From contig JBMNNE010000002.1 of NCBI GenBank assembly GCA_050953805.1, positions 822,614 to 886,613 of the forward strand: 64,000 nucleotides of DNA, in the 5' to 3' direction. Shown in pieces: positions 53,922 to 61,999 of the stretch; positions within the stretch are counted from its first letter, which is position 1; each line of letters opens with the position of its first letter. This DNA is from DUQW01 sp050953805 (GTDB lineage: Bacteria; Bacillota_I; Bacilli_A; Acholeplasmatales; Acholeplasmataceae). A program made the position numbers and the translations under genes. The notes beneath the pieces were generated by a model that did no database searches, was not told the origin of the DNA, and worked only from the letters and a program-made list of their open reading frames with translations.

Positions 53922-53953
53922 TTTACATTATACATTTAACATGCTATAATGTA
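53922..53953. promoter_or_regulatory. Divergent promoter and TetR operator between the MMPL and tetR genes
   Basis: A perfect inverted repeat, TACATTATA (53924-53932) and TATAATGTA (53945-53953) with 12 nt between. For tetR: TTTACA 53922-53927, a 17-nt spacer, TATAAT 53945-53950 preceded by TG. On the minus strand TATAAT is at 53927-53932, with a weak TATACA -35 at 53950-53955. Each arm covers one -10, so the operator would shut both directions. Confidence 0.7.
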
Positions 53954-54012
53954 TATAGAAACAAGGTTTGAATTACAAATTAAAATGATATTTAAATTAG
54001 GAGTTGAAAGAA

Positions 54013-54630
54013 ATGAGTTCTAATGATTTAACTACAAAAGAAACAATTATTAATGCCACTAAACAAGTTTTAAAACAAAAAGGTAATGCCACCATTAAAG
54101 ATATTGCTGATGCCGCTTTTGTCAATATAGCGGCCATTAACTATCATTTTGGTAGCAAAGATAATTTAATTACTATTGTAATTTCAGAAATGGTAAAAGG
54201 ATTAAGAGATGAAGTTGCTAAATTAATTCATAAGCGGGTTGAAACTAAAGATGATTTTGATATCTTGATGACTAATTTGGTAAATGTCGTTTTTCAATTT
54301 GCTGAGGAAAATATTGGAATAGTTAGTTATTCCTTCGTTCAAATTGCGACCGAACCGACAACCTCAAATGTCTTAGTTGAGTTTTTTCTCCAAGATGAAG
54401 AGTTTTTATCACTAATTATCAATAGCCTACAAAGCATTTTCCCAGATGCTTCTTATGAAACACTCTTTGCTAAATATTTAGTGCTATTTTCTTCATTTGT
54501 TGTTCCCTTTTTCCTCAATTTTAGTATTACTACACAAAATACCAATATTCCCAAAAGTGAATTAGCTAAATATGTCGATCAATTTAAAGGGGCTTACATC
54601 GCTGAATTAAGATCATTTTTAACAATATAA
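54013..54630 (+). CDS. TetR family transcriptional regulator
   Basis: A 205-residue repressor with an N-terminal helix-turn-helix (about 8-55): ETIINATKQVLKQKG, then ATIKDIADAAFVNIAAINYHFGSKDNLI, where the recognition helix ends in NYHFGSK. The ligand domain is not diagnostic. AGGAG is 9 nt before the ATG at 54013. It lies back to back with the MMPL-lipoprotein genes and most likely controls them and itself. Confidence 0.88.
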   Translation: MSSNDLTTKETIINATKQVLKQKGNATIKDIADAAFVNIAAINYHFGSKDNLITIVISEMVKGLRDEVAKLIHKRVETKDDFDILMTNLVNVVFQFAEENIGIVSYSFVQIATEPTTSNVLVEFFLQDEEFLSLIINSLQSIFPDASYETLFAKYLVLFSSFVVPFFLNFSITTQNTNIPKSELAKYVDQFKGAYIAELRSFLTI

Positions 54631-54633
54631 AAA

Positions 54634-54658
54634 AACACTTCTGCTTAGCAAAAGTGTT
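54634..54658 (-). terminator. Terminator of recA
   Basis: An 11-bp stem around TTA with a G-U pair on the minus strand, followed there by seven T. Confidence 0.75.
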
Positions 54659-54670
54659 AATCATGATTAG

Positions 54671-54685
54671 ACGGGATTATCCCGT
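54671..54685 (+). terminator. Terminator of tetR
   Basis: Stem ACGGG / CCCGT with loop ATTAT, followed by TTTTCTATTT. It lies 5 nt before the recA stop. Confidence 0.7.
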
Positions 54686-54689
54686 TTTT

Positions 54690-55670
54690 CTATTTATAAT
54701 ATTCGATAACTTTTTTAGTTATTTCTTCGTATAATTCTTGGTTATCTTCTAAGAATTTCTTAGCGTTATCTCGTCCTTGTCCGATTTTTTGTTCATTATA
54801 TGAATACCAAGCACCAGCTTTTTTAACAATATCAGCATCACTAGCTAAATCTAAAACATCTGCACTTCGTGAAATGCCTTTTCCATATATTAAATCTAAT
54901 GAGACCGCTTTAAATGGAGGAGCAACTTTATTTTTAACAACTCGAATATTGATTTTATTACCAATTAAGTCTTGACCTTGTTTTAACTGTTCGCCTTTTC
55001 TAATTTCTAAACGAACCGATGAATAAAACTTTAACGCTCGTCCGCCTGGAGTTACTTCAGGATTTCCAAACATAATGCCAACTTTTTCTCTAATTTGGTT
55101 AATAAAGATAACGGTTGAATTAGTTTTGCTAATTACCCCAGATAGTTTTCTCATCGCTTGTGACATTAATCGTGCTTGAAGTCCCACATGAGAATCTCCC
55201 ATTTCACCACTAATTTCAGCCTCAGGAACTAGGGCAGCTACTGAGTCAATAACAACCATATCCACAGCATTTGATCTAATTAAAGCTTCAGTGATTTCTA
55301 ATGCTTGTTCACCAGTATCTGGTTGCGATAATATTAAATTATCAATATCAACTCCTAGTTCACGAGCATAGATTGGATCTAATGCATGTTCAGCATCAAT
55401 AAAGGCAACATAACCACCAAGTTTTTGGGCTTCCGCTATCGCATGAAGTGCGATTGTTGTTTTTCCGCTTGATTCGTGTCCATAAATTTCGATAATTCTT
55501 CCACGAGGATAACCACCAATCCCTAAAGCTAGATCAAGTGAAATTGACCCTGATGAAATGGCATCAATCTTCCCAATTGGTTTATCACCTAATCTCATGA
55601 CCGATCCTTTACCGTGTTGTTTTTCAATATCTAAAAGTGTTTTTTTAAGTTGTTCATTTCTTTTTTCCAT
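54690..55670 (-). CDS. recA: Recombinase RecA
   Basis: A 326-residue recombinase for homologous recombination and transformation. Walker A is GHESSGKTT (His in place of the common Pro). Further landmarks are the FIDAEHALDP segment, VIDSVAALVP as Walker B, loop L1 with EISGEMGDSHVG, loop L2 with INQIREKVGIMFGNPEVTPGG and the KFLEDNQEL helix at the end. It lacks the long acidic tail of E. coli RecA. Downstream of pgsA, as often in Bacillota. Confidence 0.97.
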   Translation of the reverse strand: MEKRNEQLKKTLLDIEKQHGKGSVMRLGDKPIGKIDAISSGSISLDLALGIGGYPRGRIIEIYGHESSGKTTIALHAIAEAQKLGGYVAFIDAEHALDPIYARELGVDIDNLILSQPDTGEQALEITEALIRSNAVDMVVIDSVAALVPEAEISGEMGDSHVGLQARLMSQAMRKLSGVISKTNSTVIFINQIREKVGIMFGNPEVTPGGRALKFYSSVRLEIRKGEQLKQGQDLIGNKINIRVVKNKVAPPFKAVSLDLIYGKGISRSADVLDLASDADIVKKAGAWYSYNEQKIGQGRDNAKKFLEDNQELYEEITKKVIEYYK

Positions 55671-55720
55671 CTAAAATATCTCCTTTTATTTTATAATAGT
55701 TAAATTATTACTGTTTTACT

Positions 55721-56344
55721 TTAAATTGATTCCATTACGATTTCACGATTTCGGATGATATAATCAATACCAGATAATAAAGTTAGAATGATAGCAATCC
55801 AAAAGACACCCATTGATAGATAATCAAACATTCCGTCTTTTAATAAATTCATTAATCCGAAACCATTAAATAGCATAATAATAATGGCAATCATTGTAGC
55901 TAATGTTTTCGCTTTTCCAAGTGGTGAGGCGGCAATAACGACCCCTTTATCAACAGCAATCAATCTAATTCCAGTAATAACAAATTCTCTAATAATAATT
56001 ACTAAAATCCCAATTAAAATATAAGTGTTATACCCATGAGATTCATTCTTCCAATAAGGAAATCTAGTTAGAAAAATAAGAGCTGTTAACACTAAAATTT
56101 TATCAGCAATCGGATCTAAAAACTTACCAAATGTTGTAATTTCATTTCTTGTTCTTGCTAAATATCCATCAAGAAAATCTGTTGCAGAAGCAACAATAAA
56201 TAAAATTGAAAAAATTAGTTGACCGATAGTCATATCAAAAATTATTAATTCGGTTGGTCGGTTTAAACTTGGAATTAATACAAAGATAATCATTAGTGGA
56301 ATTAATAATATTCTTCCTACAGTTATTTTATTAGCAATAGTCAT
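55721..56344 (-). CDS. pgsA: CDP-diacylglycerol-glycerol-3-phosphate 3-phosphatidyltransferase
   Basis: A 207-residue membrane enzyme of the CDP-alcohol phosphatidyltransferase family making phosphatidylglycerol phosphate. The metal motif is complete: DFLDGYLAR, then GKFLDPIADK. About five helices. Its product would be the precursor for the cardiolipin synthase at the left edge. Divergent from rpsT. Confidence 0.93.
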   Translation of the reverse strand: MTIANKITVGRILLIPLMIIFVLIPSLNRPTELIIFDMTIGQLIFSILFIVASATDFLDGYLARTRNEITTFGKFLDPIADKILVLTALIFLTRFPYWKNESHGYNTYILIGILVIIIREFVITGIRLIAVDKGVVIAASPLGKAKTLATMIAIIIMLFNGFGLMNLLKDGMFDYLSMGVFWIAIILTLLSGIDYIIRNREIVMESI

Positions 56345-56427
56345 AAAGATCCTTCTTTCTTAGTATTTGCATTTTTATAAATAGTTTGTTAAAATATATA
56401 CGTTATTATATAAGGAGGTGCACCTAA

Positions 56428-56688
56428 ATGGCAAACATTAAACAACAAATCAAACGAAATAAAACTAATGAAAAGCGTCGCTTACAAAATGCTAGTTTTA
56501 AATCTTCAGTTAAAACTGCTTACAAACAAGTACAAAAATTTGTAGATGAAGGTAACAAGGATAAAGCGGTTGAAGCTTTAAATTTCGCTTATAAGAAATT
56601 AGATAAAGCACTAGCTAAAGGTATTTATCATAAAAACTTTGTTGCGAGACATAAATCTCAATTAGCACAATTAGTTAACACCTTATAA
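56428..56688 (+). CDS. rpsT: Ribosomal protein S20
   Basis: An 86-residue basic helical protein of the 30S subunit. It has IKQQIKRNKTNEKRR at the start, FKSSVKTAYKQVQKF, and the C-terminal KGIYHKNFVARHKSQLAQ. A strong AAGGAGGTG ribosome site is set in a 10-nt palindrome (AGGTGCACCT). Monocistronic. Confidence 0.96.
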   Translation: MANIKQQIKRNKTNEKRRLQNASFKSSVKTAYKQVQKFVDEGNKDKAVEALNFAYKKLDKALAKGIYHKNFVARHKSQLAQLVNTL

Positions 56689-56692
56689 AATT

Positions 56693-56709
56693 AGATAGTT
56701 TAGCTATCT
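56693..56709 (+). terminator. Terminator of rpsT, overlapping the convergent exonuclease stop
   Basis: Stem AGATAG / CTATCT with loop TTTAG, followed by TTTTTTT. The 3' arm includes the exonuclease stop codon at 56704-56706. Confidence 0.8.
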
Positions 56710-57384
56710 TTTTTTATATATTAATTGCTGATTAGGCCAGTGATCAATATATGTAACATGAGTTAACCTTTGATTAAATGGGATTTTATATTTAGGATTT
56801 TGTCCAATAACATTAATAAACTTAGTTAAATCAAAAGTATCTACATTCATAACAGATGGAAGTTTTTCTTCCATCTTTTTTAATAATAAATATGTCGCTT
56901 TAGCATCATCAAGTGCTCGGTGGGTATTAGGAATACCAACCGGATATTTTTCTAATGCTGATTCTAAGCGATGAGGATACGGATGAAAATCTTTGTATAC
57001 TGCCATCGCATCTAACAAATCATTTTCAATTTCAAAAAATTTATCATATTCTTTACGAAATAAATTAATTAAAAACCAAATATCAAACTGAATATTATAA
57101 GCTATTAATAATGTGTCTTTTGTATATAACTGGTAAAACATTTGAAATGCTACATCACGAGTTACCCCATCATGAAGTAACATCTCATCAGTAATATTTG
57201 TTATTTCGGTTATTTTAGGTGGCAATGGTTGATCTTGTTTAATTAAAACTGATAACTCATCAGTAATGACATAATCATTATTTACTAATTCCAGTTTTAT
57301 CGCTCCAATTTCAATAATTTCATCAAAATTGGGATTAACACCGGTTGTTTCGAAATCAAAAACTAAAATATATTTATATTTCAT
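56704..57384 (-). CDS. DEDDh 3'-5' exonuclease (DnaQ/PolC epsilon type)
   Basis: A 226-residue nuclease: ExoI FDFETTG with Asp and Glu, ExoII around LIAYNIQFDIWFL, and ExoIII HRALDDAKAT with the catalytic His and Asp. It could be a proofreading subunit or a stand-alone RNase T/DnaQ-like enzyme. The last 45 residues have no recognised fold. It lies 2 nt after holA on the same strand, giving it a replication context. Confidence 0.85.
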   Translation of the reverse strand: MKYKYILVFDFETTGVNPNFDEIIEIGAIKLELVNNDYVITDELSVLIKQDQPLPPKITEITNITDEMLLHDGVTRDVAFQMFYQLYTKDTLLIAYNIQFDIWFLINLFRKEYDKFFEIENDLLDAMAVYKDFHPYPHRLESALEKYPVGIPNTHRALDDAKATYLLLKKMEEKLPSVMNVDTFDLTKFINVIGQNPKYKIPFNQRLTHVTYIDHWPNQQLIYKKR

Positions 57385-57386
57385 TA

Positions 57387-58337
57387 TTATACCCCAAATA
57401 AAAATAGTTCTACTCCTAAGCGAGCATCAATATTACCTGATTTAATATCAAAATCTAAATTAGAGAGTTGTTCTAAATATTTTTCTAATTCGTCAATATT
57501 TAGTTTTTTAGCATCTCTCATCATATAATAAGCTCTGCCATCAGTAATTTGAAAATGTTTGGCAATCATATCTTGAGAATAATTTCTTGAAATTAATAAA
57601 CTCGCATGAATTAAATCACGAACCCGATTTGATAGATAACCAACAATCATTGTTGGTTGGACATTCGAAACTAGTAAATCATAATAAATTTGAATGGCTT
57701 TAGTTCTTTCTTTATTAATAATTGCTGATGATAATTCAAAAATATTATCATCTAAGTTTTTACTAACTAATAATCTAATAGCTTGAACCGTAATTACTTT
57801 TTGATCATAGGCATATAATTTTAGTTTAGTAATTTCTTGTTCAATTGCTTGATAGTCGCCATTAGTTCTCTCAATTAATTCAGTAATTGCTTGATCGTTA
57901 ATTTGATAATCATCATCATGAAAACTTTTTTTAATAATATTAGGTAATTCTTTTTTATCTATATTTTGCATTTTAACAATTTTTGCATATAGTTTTAATG
58001 CTTTAGTAACCGGTAAATTTTCATCATCATTAATTTGACTAGAGTACATGATTAAGACAGTATCTGGATTAGGTTTTTCTAAATAAGAAATAAAACGTTC
58101 TTGATCGTATTGATCAAGTTTATATAATTCCAAAATACTAGAAAGTAAGACTACTTTTTGGCTTTGAAAAAAAGAAATCGTTTGAAGCTCTTCAATGACA
58201 TCAACAAAATTAGAATCCATTAAATCATATTTAACGATATTGTATTCATCAACTTTAAGTTTTTCAAGTAATTTGTTAATTTCTTTTCTTAAAATATATT
58301 CACTAGCTCCGTGATATAAATAGATTAAACTGCTCAT
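57387..58337 (-). CDS. holA: DNA polymerase III delta subunit
   Basis: A 316-residue clamp-loader subunit. N-terminal YLYHGASEYILRKEINKLL, the VVLLSSILEL strand, and the C-terminal helical collar domain with KNLDDNIFELSSAI and the DIKSGNIDARLGVELFLF end are those of HolA. It overlaps comEC by 35 nt. Neighbour order comEA-comEC-holA with rpsT nearby is conserved in Bacillota. Confidence 0.9.
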   Translation of the reverse strand: MSSLIYLYHGASEYILRKEINKLLEKLKVDEYNIVKYDLMDSNFVDVIEELQTISFFQSQKVVLLSSILELYKLDQYDQERFISYLEKPNPDTVLIMYSSQINDDENLPVTKALKLYAKIVKMQNIDKKELPNIIKKSFHDDDYQINDQAITELIERTNGDYQAIEQEITKLKLYAYDQKVITVQAIRLLVSKNLDDNIFELSSAIINKERTKAIQIYYDLLVSNVQPTMIVGYLSNRVRDLIHASLLISRNYSQDMIAKHFQITDGRAYYMMRDAKKLNIDELEKYLEQLSNLDFDIKSGNIDARLGVELFLFGV

Positions 58338-60498
58338 ATAATCGTCCCTTCTTTTTCTCTATTATTATATAATAAATTATATAATTTTGATAGTGTTTTA
58401 TCGTTTTTAACTGATGATTTAAATTGATATATGTAATTGTATGATGAATATCTGTACGATAGATTTGATATTTTCCTTTCAACTTGTCCATTACTTCTTG
58501 ATGAGGAAAACCGTATATATTGTTAATTCCAACTGAAATAATGATATCTTTTGGTTTAACTGTATTTAAAAGAATTTCACTTGTTGATGTATTTGACCCG
58601 TGATGAGCTAATTTTAAAATATCTGATTTTAATTTATCTTGATATCTTTCAACTATTTCATTTTCCACTTTTTTAGAAATATCTCCTAAAAATAAAACAT
58701 CATTATTTAAATATTTAAGTTTAAATGCTAATGAATTATCATTAGTATTATAATAATTTTTATTTGGGGAATAAAATTCTATTTGATATTGTGAACTAAT
58801 AATAGTATCGTTCCCACTCATTTTTATAAGATGACATTGACTTAAATTATAATCATCAAATGGATTAATTAAAACATTTTTTACATTAATATTATTAATT
58901 AAATTATTAGCTTCACCAATATGATCATTATCAGGATGAGTTAAGATTAAATAATCAATCTCTCTAATTCCCATTTTTCTTAAAACATTTAAAACATCCC
59001 CATAGGCATCAACTACTATTACATCTTGATTAAATGGCGTGATAAAAATTGTCGTGTCTCCCTGATTGACATCTAAAAAATATAGTCGATAAGTCGGATT
59101 TAGATATGCCTTATTATATACTAAGAATAAGAGAAAGGTTAACGAGAATATATGTTTATTGATGAATCGCTTATTGGTAAATAACAAAATAATAATTAAA
59201 TAATAAATAAAGATAAACCCCTTATCAAAACTAGGAAAGGAAATGTTTAAATTGAAACTTGCAAGATAATTAATAATGATTTCAAAATAGGTTAAATATA
59301 ACTCAGATATTGATGACAAGAATGGCATGATTAAAACAGTGATAAAGAGGTAAACAAAGCCATTTTGAAAGGTTATAATAATTAGCGGAGTAATTACAAA
59401 AATCATTATATAAATATTATTATAAGTGTTAATTAGAATTGGAAAAATTGATAAATAAATGGAAAAATATAAAAGATATCTCCTTACTAAATAGTTACCT
59501 GTTTTAATTTCCTGATTCATTAAAGCCACTGTCGTTAAAATGATAAAACTCAAAGGAAATCCAAGTGAATAAATAACATAAGGAGTTAATAATAAAAAGC
59601 TTAAAAATGTATAAAAGATAATATCTAGTCTCGTTAATTTTAAACTCCACCACCGATTGATTGATGTAATTAAACTCATCAATAATACTCTTAAAACGAC
59701 GAACTTAAAACCAGATAATATACTCCATAAGAAAAGTATCATCAAAATTATTTTATCTTGATTTTTAGATTCAATATCTAGATAAAAAAAGACTTTTTTT
59801 AAAAGATTAATAATTGCATAAATAAATATTCCTGATAAATTGATTAAATATGAAATTTGTAATTTATTTGTTGCTATTTTAAAATTAGTATCATGCTCGT
59901 TAATTCCTAGGATCATTGATGTTAAGTAAGTTTTCGTTAATGGTGGAAATTTATCTAAATATCTTTTAATTAATAATTTAGGATAATAAAAATAATGATA
60001 TCCATCTTTTTCTATTATGCAATTAGAAATTTCATACAATATATTATTCGATAAAAGATAATTGCGATAATTAAAACCAAAAGGGACTCTTGTTCCTTCT
60101 GGTTTTTTTATATCACCACTAATTATTAAAACATCTCCTACTTTATATTTTTCTTTAGTTTTAACTAAAAATTTTATATTTTTACTTTTTAATATTAGAT
60201 TGCTTCTATTTTCATAAACTTCAACAACGACTCCTTTTATCACTTCAGGAGGTTTAATAGTGTTAACTAAAAACTTTATTAAAAAAGAAAGACAAGTAAT
60301 CATAATGAAAATAACTAAGATTTTCATTTGATACTGTCTTCTAAATTTATATAATAAAAATATTACTATTAAAATAAAAAAAGCGTTATAAAAAGATGCT
60401 AATATGGCAGATATAATAAAATAATATGGATAACTTTTACCTGATAAAGAAATAATCTTTGATCTTATTGTATGTAACTTCGCCGATACCTTTAACAT
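58303..60498 (-). CDS. comEC: ComEC DNA-uptake channel
   Basis: A 731-residue protein that transports single-stranded DNA across the membrane in transformation. The N-terminal part has membrane helices and an OB-like domain (about 85-165). The central Competence domain is polytopic (about 190-460), with INRWWSLKLTRLDI. The C-terminal metallo-beta-lactamase-type domain has LTHPDNDHIGEANNL and LAHHGSNTST. All three regions are present, so the gene looks intact. The start at 60498 overlaps comEA by 62 nt; no later ATG, GTG or TTG is suitable. Confidence 0.9.
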   Translation of the reverse strand: MLKVSAKLHTIRSKIISLSGKSYPYYFIISAILASFYNAFFILIVIFLLYKFRRQYQMKILVIFIMITCLSFLIKFLVNTIKPPEVIKGVVVEVYENRSNLILKSKNIKFLVKTKEKYKVGDVLIISGDIKKPEGTRVPFGFNYRNYLLSNNILYEISNCIIEKDGYHYFYYPKLLIKRYLDKFPPLTKTYLTSMILGINEHDTNFKIATNKLQISYLINLSGIFIYAIINLLKKVFFYLDIESKNQDKIILMILFLWSILSGFKFVVLRVLLMSLITSINRWWSLKLTRLDIIFYTFLSFLLLTPYVIYSLGFPLSFIILTTVALMNQEIKTGNYLVRRYLLYFSIYLSIFPILINTYNNIYIMIFVITPLIIITFQNGFVYLFITVLIMPFLSSISELYLTYFEIIINYLASFNLNISFPSFDKGFIFIYYLIIILLFTNKRFINKHIFSLTFLLFLVYNKAYLNPTYRLYFLDVNQGDTTIFITPFNQDVIVVDAYGDVLNVLRKMGIREIDYLILTHPDNDHIGEANNLINNINVKNVLINPFDDYNLSQCHLIKMSGNDTIISSQYQIEFYSPNKNYYNTNDNSLAFKLKYLNNDVLFLGDISKKVENEIVERYQDKLKSDILKLAHHGSNTSTSEILLNTVKPKDIIISVGINNIYGFPHQEVMDKLKGKYQIYRTDIHHTITYINLNHQLKTIKHYQNYIIYYIIIEKKKGRLYEQFNLFISRS

Positions 60499-60940
60499 TT
60501 AAAAGTTCTTCTACTGATTGAAACTTACCGACTTGCTCCCGGTAAGTTAAAATATTAATTGCTCGAGTTTCAGTAATATTTGGAATTGTAATTAATATGT
60601 TATAATTAACATCGTTTAAATTATATTGATTTGGTTTTTCTAAACTTTCAACCGTTGACGGAATATAATACCGATGATTAGCTTGTAAAATTTCATTTAA
60701 GTTAATTTCAGATAAATCTGCGGTTGGTTTTACTCCTTGAGAAAAATTAATTAAATCACTTAAAGTCATATATTCCAAAACTTGATATTTCCCTGGAAAG
60801 TTAATATCGCCATATATTTCGACATTGATTATTTTCGGTGTCTGATAAGTATATGTTTCTTTCTTTGGCCTACTAATAAAAATAATTGCAGAGACAATAA
60901 AAAAAGCAATTACTCCGGTAGGTATTATTAATTTTTTCAA
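60437..60940 (-). CDS. comEA: ComEA DNA-binding competence protein
   Basis: A 167-residue receptor for double-stranded DNA. One N-terminal helix (about 4-24) is followed by an SLBB-like domain (VEIYGDINFPGKYQV) and a C-terminal helix-hairpin-helix pair (ITIPNITETRAINILTYR and VEELLNVKGIGEVTYNKIKDY). The order is that of ComEA in Bacillota. It heads the comEA-comEC-holA-exonuclease run; no comEB is present. Confidence 0.9.
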   Translation of the reverse strand: MKKLIIPTGVIAFFIVSAIIFISRPKKETYTYQTPKIINVEIYGDINFPGKYQVLEYMTLSDLINFSQGVKPTADLSEINLNEILQANHRYYIPSTVESLEKPNQYNLNDVNYNILITIPNITETRAINILTYREQVGKFQSVEELLNVKGIGEVTYNKIKDYFFIR

Positions 60941-60986
60941 ACTATCACCCCATTCAATAATAGTTTGAATGGAGATATTTTACTTT

Positions 60987-61835
60987 TTATCTAATAAATA
61001 TTAGAAAATATCCGATAATAAAAGAAAGTAGATTAGCGACTAAGGAATAAAGATACATAACCCACCACGATCTTCCGCGTTCTTTTAATTCGTTTTTTAA
61101 AATTAATGTATAGGCTGTTCCTTCAATTAAGAAAATTAAAATTTCTAAAATAATTATTACTAAAAAATCAAAAATACCAATTCCAAAATAAAATGACCAA
61201 ATACTGATACCAATATTTAATAATATCTGAGTGGCGACATTAACTAAAATAAAAGCTAAAAATTCCTTTTTCTTCAATGGTCTAAAGACAATTAATGCAA
61301 TCAGCAACTCAATTGTAATCGTTAAGACAACCCTTAAAATAAATTTACCGGTTTCTCTAAAGAAATATGGTTGTTGTTGTAACTCTACTGGAAAATTGAC
61401 TTGATTAATATCGCTGTTAGCTCCTTTAATCTTAGCTAAATCAAAAGTATAGATACTACCAAAAGCGTATCTTTGATAAATTTTACTAACAATAAATTTA
61501 TCCTGTTCAGGGAAATAGATTAACATTTTAAAAGTTCGTGGAGGATGATACCCCCATCGATATTTACCTTCACCAGATAACCCCGAGAAAAAACTTAAAA
61601 AATAAAAATTATCAATATCTTGATAATCTTGAAATTTTCTCCATATTTCTAGATTTTCTCCTTGATATGGTTCTCTTGTTTCCTCATCATAATATCCGAA
61701 TGGACCAGTTGATTTTTCTTGAGACAATAATGTTACATAATACTTTTTGTCATCGACACCTTTAATGATTATCTCAACATATGATTTAGGTCCAACATCA
61801 GCTTTAACTACATTAAGATTTAAAATTGTAATCAA
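60987..61835 (-). CDS. Membrane protein of unknown function, signal peptide broken by two homopolymer frameshifts
   Basis: A 282-residue frame starting at TTG (61835), which is unlikely to be the true start. A good promoter (TTGACA 61955-61960, 17 nt, TATTAT 61932-61937), AGGAG (61903-61907) and ATG (61892-61894) lie upstream, but that ATG reads five codons to a stop. Removing one base from the A6 tract (coding strand, 61886-61891) and one from the T7 tract (61837-61843) joins them into a complete signal peptide ending at LNVVKADVG. The mature part has an outer domain (about 1-150), then four to five helices (about 165-282), reminiscent of a surface protein with a membrane C-terminus. Family not recognised. 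Confidence 0.6.
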   Translation of the reverse strand: MITILNLNVVKADVGPKSYVEIIIKGVDDKKYYVTLLSQEKSTGPFGYYDEETREPYQGENLEIWRKFQDYQDIDNFYFLSFFSGLSGEGKYRWGYHPPRTFKMLIYFPEQDKFIVSKIYQRYAFGSIYTFDLAKIKGANSDINQVNFPVELQQQPYFFRETGKFILRVVLTITIELLIALIVFRPLKKKEFLAFILVNVATQILLNIGISIWSFYFGIGIFDFLVIIILEILIFLIEGTAYTLILKNELKERGRSWWVMYLYSLVANLLSFIIGYFLIFIR

Positions 61836-61977
61836 TAAAAAAAGAAACCATTAAGATTAATAAATATTTTATTATATTATGTTTCTTTTTTCATATTTAA
61901 GACTCCTATAATTATTTTAATTTACAATAAAATAATATACTTTATTTAAATAATTGTCAAGTTAACACGAGCAAACA

Positions 61978-61999
61978 AAAAGCCGAATAAAACGGCTTT
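61978..61999 (-). terminator. Terminator overlapping the anti-sigma stop codon
   Basis: Stem AAAGCCG / CGGCTTT with a 8-nt loop. On the minus strand TTTTGTTTGC follows. The stop codon is in the stem. Confidence 0.7.

Noticed and set aside
56412..56430. Palindrome AGGTGCACCT at the rpsT ribosome site as an autoregulatory hairpin
   Set aside because: The loop would have two bases or fewer and four pairs at most, too weak to form; it is explained by an extended ribosome site.
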